DNA from: Lentisphaeria bacterium | GTDB taxonomy: Bacteria > Verrucomicrobiota > Lentisphaeria > Oligosphaerales > PUNB01 | Direction: 5' to 3' | Length of the DNA: 5,253 bases | Assembly: GCA_007133055.1 (NCBI GenBank) | Contig: SLNM01000297.1 | Coordinates: 1 to 5,253, forward strand | In this document: positions 1 to 5,253 of the stretch, piece by piece | How the letters are laid out: each line of letters begins with the position of its first letter | Numbering within the stretch: position 1 is the stretch's first letter | Position numbers and translations under genes: made by a program | The notes under the pieces: generated by a model | Databases searched by the model: none | Seen by the model: the letters and a program-made list of their open reading frames with translations, nothing else | What the model was told of the DNA's origin: nothing

Positions 1-46
1 ATATCTTCAGACTCGGCGAGGACGAGCTTAGTCTGCAATAAGATAT
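1..46. repeat. Imperfect hairpin at the window edge
   Basis: Positions 1-7 pair with 40-46 (atatctt / aagatat) and 8-13 pair with 30-35 (cagact / agtctg), with a four-base bulge (36-39) on one side and a 16-base loop. The structure may continue beyond the window. By itself it is short enough to need caution. Confidence 0.45.
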
Positions 47-53
47 CTTTCCA

Positions 54-104
54 TCCTCGAAATCGCTATCGGGATCGACGACAGCACACGTTCGATTTCG
101 ATGA
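54..104. repeat. Inverted repeat, 11 of 12 bases
   Basis: Positions 54-65 are complementary to 93-104 at 11 of 12 positions, including the nine-base core tcgaaatcg / cgatttcga. The loop is 27 bases and is itself rich in TCG and CGA. Confidence 0.5.
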
Positions 105-150
105 CGACTTTGCCAAGCGGTTCAGAACTCAGTGCCTCAGCCTTAAAGGT

Positions 151-284
151 CGCGCAAGTTGAACGCCATAAAAATCGTTGTCGTTGTCAGCGAAGCGGTT
201 GTCGTAATCGTTATCGCCGGGGTTCGATTACGAAAGCGATTACGACAACGACAACGGATTAGATTCGGGCGTTTTACTTGCGCG
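151..284. repeat. Large nested inverted repeat (about 134 bases)
   Basis: Three co-linear stems share one axis. The outer stem is 151-167 with 268-284 (15 of 17 pairs, including nine perfect pairs cgcgcaagt / acttgcgcg). The middle stem is 176-188 with 244-256 (13 of 13, cgttgtcgttgtc / gacaacgacaacg). The inner stem is 202-210 with 225-233 (9 of 9, tcgtaatcg / cgattacga), with a 14-base tip. An alternative perfect 13-base pairing, 198-210 with 237-249, competes with the inner and middle stems. Nested arms with asymmetric internal loops are what a folded RNA or a single-strand DNA hairpin element would show. No known element is recognised. Confidence 0.75.
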
Positions 285-372
285 TTGTGATGAGTTCCGA
301 CCTGTCCGACTAGCAACCTCGAGCGAAGATGGTCGGTTAAGCGTATCCGAGTAAGGGTGGCGTTTAAAGTGT

Positions 373-397
373 GCGACACCTGCCGAAGTAGGTGCGC
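373..397. repeat. Short hairpin
   Basis: Positions 377-381 (cacct) pair with 390-394 (aggtg), and 373-375 pair with 395-397 across a one-base bulge. The loop is eight bases. It stands three bases before the first of the paired 17-base hairpin units. Confidence 0.35.
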
Positions 398-399
398 CG

Positions 400-416
400 A
401 TCCGTCGGTTGACGGA
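400..416. repeat. 17-base hairpin unit, copy 1
   Basis: The unit reads atccgtcggttgacgga. It contains a perfect six-base stem (tccgtc / gacgga) closed by the loop ggtt. It matches copy 2 at 16 of 17 positions; the only difference is in the loop, so the stem is preserved. Confidence 0.6.
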
Positions 417-488
417 CTCGACGTGCCTACTCGGGCCTGCCCGCAATATCAGTGTTAATCAGTGGTTGAAGAAATGTCTATGGCTTGG

Positions 489-500
489 CGGTTGACGATT
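489..500. repeat. 12-base direct repeat, copy 1
   Basis: The sequence cggttgacgatt occurs here and again, identical, at 525-536, a 36-base period. The second copy of the 17-base hairpin unit lies between the two. Confidence 0.55.
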
Positions 501-517
501 ATCCGTCGGCTGACGGA
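501..517. repeat. 17-base hairpin unit, copy 2
   Basis: The unit reads atccgtcggctgacgga, with the same six-base stem as copy 1 and loop ggct. It lies 101 bases downstream of copy 1 in the same orientation. It is bracketed by the two copies of the 12-base direct repeat at 489-500 and 525-536. Confidence 0.6.
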
Positions 518-524
518 ACGATTA

Positions 525-536
525 CGGTTGACGATT
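525..536. repeat. 12-base direct repeat, copy 2
   Basis: Identical to 489-500 (cggttgacgatt). Together the two copies flank the hairpin at 501-517, so 489-536 forms a repeat-hairpin-repeat unit. Confidence 0.55.
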
Positions 537-681
537 TCGCGGGTCGGTGGAACTCGCACGCTAAAGCCGTGAACTCCAGAACGCCTTTTTTTGAGTACAA
601 GTGGCGCGCAACCTGAACGACCTCTTTTTATGCCGGGGCCCGACTAGCCTGATTAATTCATGCGAATTCGGCTATGCGCTA

Positions 682-1428
682 TTACTTATTCGGGGAGTTT
701 CGCGACCGAGTCAGCAGCAGCAGTCTGCCCACGGTGAGCAGGTAGCGGGCGCAAACCTGCGGGATAATGAACTTGGAACGGCCGGAGACACGGCCGCGCC
801 AGCCGACGGGCACGGTTTGAAAAGGGTGTCCCCTGATGATCGCCTTCAAGGGCAGCTCGAGTGACAGCTCGAATCCATTCGAGTTCAGCGGTCGCAGGCT
901 GTCGAGAACCTCCCGATGATAAGCCTTGAAACCGTTGGTAATATCGCCGTGCCGGACTCCGAACAAGATGTTGATCAAACTGTTGCCCAGTCGGTTAATG
1001 ATCTTTTTGAAGATAGGATAATCGTAGATTCCCCCGCCGGCAATAAATCGTGAGCCGAACACGCAGCGGGCGCCCCGGGCGATTTCCCGATAATAAAGCA
1101 GCGCGTCCCTGGGGTGCTCGGAACGGTCGGCCATGACCAGTGTCGCCGCGTTGCCGCGATAATGCTGCAAGCCCAGGCGTACGGCCCGCCCGAAACCGCC
1201 TGGCGCTTCGGTCTGAAAGTAGCTAACGGTCGGCATTGCTCCGGCCAGGCGTTGCAGAATTGCGCCGGTCTGATCCGAGCTATTGTCATTGATCCCCAGA
1301 ATTTCGTAGTCCTCGATCCCTGCCGCTTCGAAGCATTCGACCAGTTCCCGCACAGCCGCCTCCACATTGCCCTCCTCGTTGCGAGCTGGCATAATGATCG
1401 AGAATCTGATGTGTCGCTGCTTGCTCAT
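682..1428 (-). CDS. Family 2 glycosyltransferase, polyprenyl-phosphate sugar synthase (DPM1-like) type
   Basis: The 248-residue protein is a complete GT-A domain. Visible motifs, in order: SIIMPARNEEGN (10-21), the nucleotide-binding start; NDNSSDQT (47-54), the first Asp motif; GGFGRAVRLGL (77-87); MADRSEHP (99-106), where the usual DxD site falls; FGSRF (124-128); DITNGFKAY (162-170); ELPLKAIIRG (191-200), with a likely catalytic acidic residue; and VGWRGR (208-213) before a conserved SGRSK and RYLLTVG. This is the layout of enzymes that move a sugar from a nucleotide donor to dolichyl or undecaprenyl phosphate on the cytoplasmic face. There are no C-terminal membrane helices, so the DPM1-like short form fits better than the GtrB/ArnC form. 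The ATG overlaps the stop of the preceding gene (ATGA) and has no clear ribosome site of its own, so translation probably depends on coupling. It is the last gene of the operon. Its product would supply the two GT-C enzymes encoded just upstream (inference). Confidence 0.92.
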   Translation of the reverse strand: MSKQRHIRFSIIMPARNEEGNVEAAVRELVECFEAAGIEDYEILGINDNSSDQTGAILQRLAGAMPTVSYFQTEAPGGFGRAVRLGLQHYRGNAATLVMADRSEHPRDALLYYREIARGARCVFGSRFIAGGGIYDYPIFKKIINRLGNSLINILFGVRHGDITNGFKAYHREVLDSLRPLNSNGFELSLELPLKAIIRGHPFQTVPVGWRGRVSGRSKFIIPQVCARYLLTVGRLLLLTRSRNSPNK

Positions 1429-2921
1429 GGGTTCGGCAGATAAATGATATAAGGTCCGATTTCCCGGTGTGGGTTGTAGTTTTCCAGAACCGCCTCGACC
1501 ACTGGTGGCGGCAGGTCGGAGTCGACCGCCTCGCCGGTATGACTATGGCGCAGGATGACCAGCGCGAAATACCTTTCTTTGACTAGTTGCCGCAGCGGTT
1601 CGCAGTCAAGTCGTCCGATTTCGGCCAGCCTGCCATACTGATAGGGCTGTATTTGGACAGGTCTGCCTGCGGCCAGCAGGTAGCCGGGGTCGTCGGCCAG
1701 GATCGGTTCGTTTTCACCGCTGATTTCCTCGCTCAGGTAGCGTCCGATTCGCCGATCGTCTTGAGTTGGGGTCAGCGCTGCATGCCCGGTCGGAATCTCC
1801 TGCCCGTAGGTGGCGGTGAAGACTGGTCGCGGGGCAATCGGCAGATAAAGCATCAACTGCGCCGCCAAACACCAGGAAACAAAGTGTTCCGATCTGGTTT
1901 GTTGCCATTTCTTTACCAGTGCCGGGCCGATCACCGCACCGGCCGCCAGTGGACCGATGAAATAGTGGACATCGGCTCCTACTTTGATGGCGCCAAGAAA
2001 AACGAGCAGGCTGAAAACCGCAAACCACCGAGTAGGTGAAGCGCGGTCAGGCCGCAGCAAGGCGCCGACCAGGAGCAGGATGGCGGCCGGATGGCGGGCA
2101 ATCCCGGCCAGAGCAATTCGCGGCAGCAGGATCGGAGCAATGCCAATCCGGTTCATTGTTCCGAAATGGCTTGCAATCTCCATCTCCCCGCGCCACAGCA
2201 ACCAGAAAACGGCAGGTATCAAGGCGGCGACCAGGCCCAGCGCAAACGGGATCGCGCGCCGTCGCCAATCGCTCCAACCGACGGTTAATCCGGTCAATGC
2301 GGCGGCAATGAAAAAAGGCTTGATCAGGATGGCGGCGGCGGCCAGGGCGCCAGCGCCAAACCATGGCCAGGCGACGGCGAATTTGCGGTCTTTAGTATCT
2401 GTTGACTCCTGCCAGGCTCGCTCCATCATCAGCAGCGCCGCCAGCGAGAAGGCAAGTGCCGGCAGATCGACTCTGGCCATTAGAGCATAGCGCCAGAGCA
2501 GGGGTGAGGCTGCGAACAGCACCGTGATCCAGAAAGCGCCGCCTGTAGACAACTGGCGTCGGGCCAAGCGATAGATAACCAGAGTGCAAAGAGCAAACCC
2601 GAGCATGGACAGTGCTCTGGCGCCGTTAAAAACCCCGCCGCCCACCGCCTGCAAAAGGGCGGCAAGGATATACCATAGTGGTCCATAGGGATTGTGCAGC
2701 CAGGGCAGGGCTTCGTCGACCATGGCTGGATACAGAGACAGGCCGTTGCGATAACGCAAAAGCCAGTTGACCGTTACCCCTTCGCCGTATTCGACCGGAT
2801 AGGGAAAGGGCAGAGTGATGATCAGATGCCGGAGCAGGGCGGCGGCCAGTATCGCCAGCAGCAGCCAGGCCGCTAAGCGGGGGGCGGCGGCGGTAGCTTG
2901 ATCGATTAGGCGTCGGTTCAT
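1425..2921 (-). CDS. Second polytopic GT-C/PMT_2-like membrane glycosyltransferase candidate
   Basis: The 498-residue protein has about 11 hydrophobic segments (roughly 17-36, 81-95, 104-121, 128-146, 152-167, 186-216, 223-242, 276-289, 299-313, 317-335, 347-362). The first outer loop holds PYPVEYGEG (40-48), whose acidic residues occupy the place of the catalytic Asp/Glu of GT-C enzymes. It is followed by NGLSLYP (59-65) and NPYGPLWY (77-84), a pattern common in PMT_2/GT39-like proteins. MARVDLPAL (148-156) is a further typical Arg-Asp element. After residue about 385 a soluble domain follows, with ILADDPGYLLAAGRPVQ (407-423) and ALVIL (453-457), which resembles the tails I know from uncharacterised members of this group. 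It overlaps its upstream neighbour (also GT-C-like) and the downstream GT2 gene by ATGA at both ends. The two membrane proteins differ clearly in sequence, so they are not recent duplicates and may act on successive sugars. The family is fairly sure; the substrate is unknown. Confidence 0.85.
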   Translation of the reverse strand: MNRRLIDQATAAAPRLAAWLLLAILAAALLRHLIITLPFPYPVEYGEGVTVNWLLRYRNGLSLYPAMVDEALPWLHNPYGPLWYILAALLQAVGGGVFNGARALSMLGFALCTLVIYRLARRQLSTGGAFWITVLFAASPLLWRYALMARVDLPALAFSLAALLMMERAWQESTDTKDRKFAVAWPWFGAGALAAAAILIKPFFIAAALTGLTVGWSDWRRRAIPFALGLVAALIPAVFWLLWRGEMEIASHFGTMNRIGIAPILLPRIALAGIARHPAAILLLVGALLRPDRASPTRWFAVFSLLVFLGAIKVGADVHYFIGPLAAGAVIGPALVKKWQQTRSEHFVSWCLAAQLMLYLPIAPRPVFTATYGQEIPTGHAALTPTQDDRRIGRYLSEEISGENEPILADDPGYLLAAGRPVQIQPYQYGRLAEIGRLDCEPLRQLVKERYFALVILRHSHTGEAVDSDLPPPVVEAVLENYNPHREIGPYIIYLPNP

Positions 2922-4645
2922 CTTCCAGCCTCCCGCCGATAATTTTTTTGCAGGCTGAAATTCCAGACCAGCCCATCCGCCGCAAGACGGTGTTCGCCGG
3001 CCGTCAGATAGACCGACTGGTCGGGCGCTAGTGGTCGCGAGTTTATGGCAATGCTCCCTCCGCCCCAGCTCGCCTGCCAGTATCCCGGCACGGCCAGTTC
3101 AAGAACGCTGTCATCCCCCGGGGTCAGCCGCGAGAAACGAGTTCCGGCACCGTACAGATCGTCGATGTCAGTTGGCAAATAGTGCTCTTCGACAAACACC
3201 GCGATGTCGGCGGGCATCATTGCCGTGCGATAATCCATAATCACCGGCGGCAGGCCGGCTTCGAGCAATCCCGCCACTACGCTTTGAGCGTAATCATCGG
3301 GATCAAGCATTTTTAGTATTTCCGCGTGCATAATCGGATAGTAGTTAATCGGCGGGCGTTTGAAAAGCAGGCCGCGTCCGTCGAAAATCGACCCGCTCGG
3401 TGCGAAGTCAGCGACCGCCGCCATCGTCTTCCTGTCCTGGCGGTTGTCGGCGGCCAGATGCTCCGGCAGCGCGCTCAGCGAGCCGGCGGCCAGAATCGGC
3501 AGCGCCAGAAGGACAGCGATTTGAGACCGAGCCGGGGGCAGGCGTCCTGTCAATTCGAGCAGATTTGTCATTATAGGCATGACGCCGATGGCCAGAATCA
3601 TCATTAGCGGCAAAAATGACTGGCGATAGGGCACCGGTATAATCACGATCAGCAGGGTCGAAGCGACCAGCAGCAAAGCCAGGGTTGCGGCTGTTCGCGG
3701 CGGCATTCGCCGGCAAGCATAGAGAATTCCCGCTGCGCCTGCGGCCGTCAGAACGCCGGCGGTAATAAACAGTTCAACCGTGTAGCCGAGCGGCGAAAAG
3801 CGATAAACCCATTGACTGTTCATAACCACGACCAAGTCAAATGCCGGTCGGCCAATCCCGAGCATGAGCATCCACCCGACATAGGCTGCCATAGCCAGGC
3901 CGAATGAAAGCCCCGCAGTCAGGGCATGGCGTCGTCCGTGCAAAATCAGTACGGCCAGCAGCAGACCGCCCGCCGGGAAAATATATTTCTGGCTCAGCAA
4001 AGCGGCCAGAGCCGCCAGCAGGCCGACTCCGAGCGCCTGCAGAGGAAAACTCGCCCCGGTAGATGGTTGTGCAATAGCCTCGCTCTCTCCCGATTCGACT
4101 GTTTGCACGGACTTGTCTGCGCCGAGATTTCCTGTTTCAGCCGAACTTCGCGGGTTGTGCCGACCGGTAGTCGCAGCCGAATCGCGCCTCGGGGGAAACA
4201 CCCATCTGAGGCCGGCGGCAAAACAAAGGATGGCCGGAGCTTCCGGTCGCGCTTCGGTCATTTTTAGAACAAACATCGGTGCCATCCCCAGCAGCCAGAC
4301 CCCGGTGGCGGCCGCCAGCGGCGAAGCTCCAAGATGGCGCCCAGTTTGATAAAGCAGCAGCAAGGCTGCAAGCCCGGCCACCAGACTGAGCGTGCGCAAT
4401 GCGAAGATAATTGACTCCTCGTTCGGCAACCACACAAACGGAGCGATCAGGCCGTGATAAAGAATCAGGTGATGCTCGAAAAAATCAGCATACGGTCGAT
4501 GCCCTGTCTGCATTAGCCAGGCGGTGCGGGCGTGCTGAAATTCATCGTCGTCAAAGGCATGGAGATAAGCTGAATATGCCCACAGGCAGAGCAAGCTGGC
4601 GGCCATCAGGGCGGCAATCCACGTATGATTTCGGTTACGTGGCAT
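2918..4645 (-). CDS. Polytopic membrane glycosyltransferase candidate, GT-C fold, with soluble C-terminal domain
   Basis: The 575-residue protein has about 11-12 hydrophobic segments (roughly 9-30, 60-75, 79-100, 107-127, 134-150, 202-236, 240-263, 287-309, 318-338, 344-362, 375-392). Just after the first one lies FDDDEFQH (31-38), followed by HRPYADFFEHH (49-59). An acidic pair or cluster in the first outer loop is the usual catalytic or metal-site signature of GT-C enzymes such as the PMT/ArnT/GT39 group, which transfer sugar from a polyprenyl-phosphate donor outside the membrane. Residues about 395-575 are soluble, and 517-570 look like a small beta domain (ELAVPGYWQ, YLTAGEHRL). Residues 151-200 form a hydrophilic insert rich in Ser, Thr, Glu and Gly between two membrane segments. 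The start is fixed by a GGAG site and the TAATG overlap; the stop forms ATGA with the next start. Sugar and acceptor cannot be read from the sequence. Membrane GT-C is likely; the exact family is uncertain. Confidence 0.85.
   Translation of the reverse strand: MPRNRNHTWIAALMAASLLCLWAYSAYLHAFDDDEFQHARTAWLMQTGHRPYADFFEHHLILYHGLIAPFVWLPNEESIIFALRTLSLVAGLAALLLLYQTGRHLGASPLAAATGVWLLGMAPMFVLKMTEARPEAPAILCFAAGLRWVFPPRRDSAATTGRHNPRSSAETGNLGADKSVQTVESGESEAIAQPSTGASFPLQALGVGLLAALAALLSQKYIFPAGGLLLAVLILHGRRHALTAGLSFGLAMAAYVGWMLMLGIGRPAFDLVVVMNSQWVYRFSPLGYTVELFITAGVLTAAGAAGILYACRRMPPRTAATLALLLVASTLLIVIIPVPYRQSFLPLMMILAIGVMPIMTNLLELTGRLPPARSQIAVLLALPILAAGSLSALPEHLAADNRQDRKTMAAVADFAPSGSIFDGRGLLFKRPPINYYPIMHAEILKMLDPDDYAQSVVAGLLEAGLPPVIMDYRTAMMPADIAVFVEEHYLPTDIDDLYGAGTRFSRLTPGDDSVLELAVPGYWQASWGGGSIAINSRPLAPDQSVYLTAGEHRLAADGLVWNFSLQKNYRREAGR
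2929..2934 (-). promoter_or_regulatory. Ribosome binding site (GGGAGG) for the 498-residue membrane protein
   Basis: A strong purine-rich GGGAGG on the minus strand sits seven bases before the ATG at 2921-2919, within the 3' end of the preceding gene. It confirms this start and suggests the gene has its own efficient initiation as well as coupling through ATGA. Confidence 0.7.
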
Positions 4646-5253
4646 TATTCAAACTCCACGGTTGTCCGGGTGGCCTGTCCTGACGTGATCTCGACTTCAA
4701 GTTCGCGCTGTTGGTGATCGAACCACACATTAAGTCTGTACATCCCCTCGGGCAGAGGAATGATCAGGCCGGGGTCGGCGTACACCTGCAAGCGCCGATT
4801 ATCCAGCTCGACCAGCGCTTCAACCGCTGTCCCCCCGCGTTTCGCACTGAGAAACAGTACCCCCGGTACAACTACTTCTCCGGCTCCGAAATGGGTTTGA
4901 TTCGCGTGCAGCAAATCACCCCTGGAGTCGATTAATTCCGTGTGCAGTGTGTACATTCCGGCCGCGCCTTCGGGGATTGTCCACTCGACCGTGCCGACGG
5001 GGATCGCCCGTTCGCGTGTATTCTTCGGTGCGGCCAAAACTCCGTCCGCCAGGGTTCGCGATCCCCGGACAATCCGCCAATCGACCGCAAGCTCCGGCGG
5101 TATTGTGCGCAGGTACGGATTGAAGACAAAAACCTCGGCCCGGAACTTATTGCCGGGCTGGCAGGAAGTCTCGTCTTCAACCAAAAATACGCGCCAGTCC
5201 CCCTCGAAAAGGTTGCGCATGGTGTAGGCGGCCAGCTTCGGCTCGCCATTGAA
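4645..5253 (-). CDS. C-terminal part of a larger, probably extracytoplasmic beta-domain protein; possibly a glycoside hydrolase (partial at window edge)
   Basis: The frame is open to the right edge, so only the last 202 residues are visible. An ATG at 5218-5220 is the first Met, but it lacks a ribosome site, and the codons upstream (NGEPKLAAYT) run smoothly into the body, so it is probably internal. The pattern NGEPKLAAYTMRNLF resembles the stretch after the catalytic barrel in GH2/clan A glycosidases, where an 'NG.PK.AY' segment leads into an Ig-like domain. That is recalled similarity, not a search result. Residues about 20-122 look like one beta-sandwich (strands around RVFLVED, RAEVFVFNP, MYTLHTELID). 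Residues about 128-202 look like a second, short beta domain ending in EGMYRLNVWF and a strand-rich tail, loosely PEGA-like. No membrane segment is visible. The TAA stop overlaps the next start by one base (TAATG), so it belongs to the downstream operon. Being a coding gene is secure; the glycosidase reading is tentative. Confidence 0.8.
   Translation of the reverse strand, partial: FNGEPKLAAYTMRNLFEGDWRVFLVEDETSCQPGNKFRAEVFVFNPYLRTIPPELAVDWRIVRGSRTLADGVLAAPKNTRERAIPVGTVEWTIPEGAAGMYTLHTELIDSRGDLLHANQTHFGAGEVVVPGVLFLSAKRGGTAVEALVELDNRRLQVYADPGLIIPLPEGMYRLNVWFDHQQRELEVEITSGQATRTTVEFE
4654..4657 (-). promoter_or_regulatory. Ribosome binding site (GGAG) for the 575-residue membrane protein
   Basis: On the minus strand GGAG lies eight bases before the ATG at 4645-4643, inside the last codons of the upstream gene. 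It supports this start and reinitiation of ribosomes finishing the upstream gene. Confidence 0.6.

Larger units (their letters stand above)
1..681. other. Gene-free region with dense inverted repeats
   Basis: No convincing coding region is present: the open frames here are short, of odd composition, lack ribosome sites and resemble no family I know. I see no tRNA, rRNA, tmRNA or RNase P signature. The stretch holds several inverted and direct repeats (listed separately), concentrated in 1-540. Hand counts over 1-600 give 67 CpG and 39 GpC, whereas 2041-2280 inside the neighbouring gene gives 28 and 35. From about 600 to 681 the two are about equal and no repeat stands out. No intrinsic terminator (GC stem plus T run on the minus strand) is visible after the operon's last stop at 682. 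The region could be a structured RNA, an intergenic repeat element, or a decayed or foreign segment. Confidence 0.6.

Noticed and set aside
216..236. tRNA T-arm (ggttcgatt)
   Set aside because: The flanking bases do not form the T stem, and no anticodon arm, acceptor stem or CCA is found at the right distances.
151..284. Integron attC recombination site
   Set aside because: Length and folded shape fit, and arms with aacgcc/ggcgtt look suggestive, but the required RYYYAAC and GTTRRRY core sites are not at the ends, and there is no cassette gene or integrase.
143..446. Small minus-strand open frames in the repeat region
   Set aside because: Their Thr/Arg-rich composition only reflects the repeated CGTTGTCGTTGTC and CGATTACG words; there is no ribosome site and no recognisable domain.
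400..517. CRISPR array
   Set aside because: Only two copies of a 17-base unit, 101 bases apart, with no regular spacers and no cas gene.
409..533. Promoters from TTGACG hexamers at 409, 492 and 528
   Set aside because: At the usual 17-base spacing there is no TATAAT-like -10 hexamer after any of them, and no gene starts downstream on the plus strand.
1..600. Segment stored reversed without complementing
   Set aside because: CpG/GpC and AC/CA steps are skewed as such an error would give, but GA versus AG steps do not clearly fit, no recognisable protein appeared when read backwards by eye, and no normal assembly process produces it.
586..681. Intrinsic terminator for the operon
   Set aside because: The T runs at 586-592 and about 623-629 are on the plus strand, and neither follows a GC stem; the minus strand has no stem followed by T residues after 682.
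1587..2490. Plus-strand open frames inside the membrane protein genes
   Set aside because: They are antisense shadows of strongly coding minus-strand genes: Arg/Gln/Pro-rich, without family resemblance or ribosome sites.

Overview
The window comes from a bacterial chromosome or contig. About 87% of it is one minus-strand gene cluster (5253 to 682). The remaining left end (1-681) carries no gene I can support. The species cannot be named from the sequence. The genes are moderately G+C-rich and packed with stop/start overlaps (TAATG, ATGA, ATGA). They encode multi-pass membrane sugar transferases of a kind common in environmental, often uncultured, bacteria. Any phylum assignment would be a guess.

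The cluster is read from right to left. (1) 5253-4645 is the 3' end of a larger gene running in from outside the window. It has a possible glycoside-hydrolase-like junction followed by two beta-rich domains. (2) 4645-2918 is a 575-residue polytopic membrane protein with an acidic DDDE motif after its first membrane segment and a soluble C-terminal domain, a GT-C-type glycosyltransferase candidate. (3) 2921-1425 is a second, 498-residue GT-C/PMT_2-like membrane protein with its own soluble tail. (4) 1428-682 is a 248-residue cytoplasmic GT2 enzyme of the dolichol-/polyprenyl-phosphate sugar synthase type. All four genes overlap by 1 or 4 bases, so they are almost certainly co-transcribed and translationally coupled. 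The likely logic is that the GT2 enzyme loads a sugar onto a polyprenyl phosphate at the inner membrane face, and the two GT-C proteins use lipid-linked sugar on the outer face to build or modify a surface glycan, lipid or glycoprotein. The acceptor and sugar are unknown. The operon promoter lies outside the window.

The gene-free left end is the least explained part. Positions 1-600 are rich in inverted repeats. The best is a nested one spanning 151-284. Others are two near-identical 17-base hairpin units about 100 bases apart, a 12-base direct repeat, and a recurring CGATTACG octamer. By hand count, CpG outnumbers GpC about 1.7 to 1 here (67 versus 39), while a sample inside the neighbouring gene shows the opposite. 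This could be a structured non-coding RNA, a repeat or recombination element, or foreign sequence. I could not match it to any known family.
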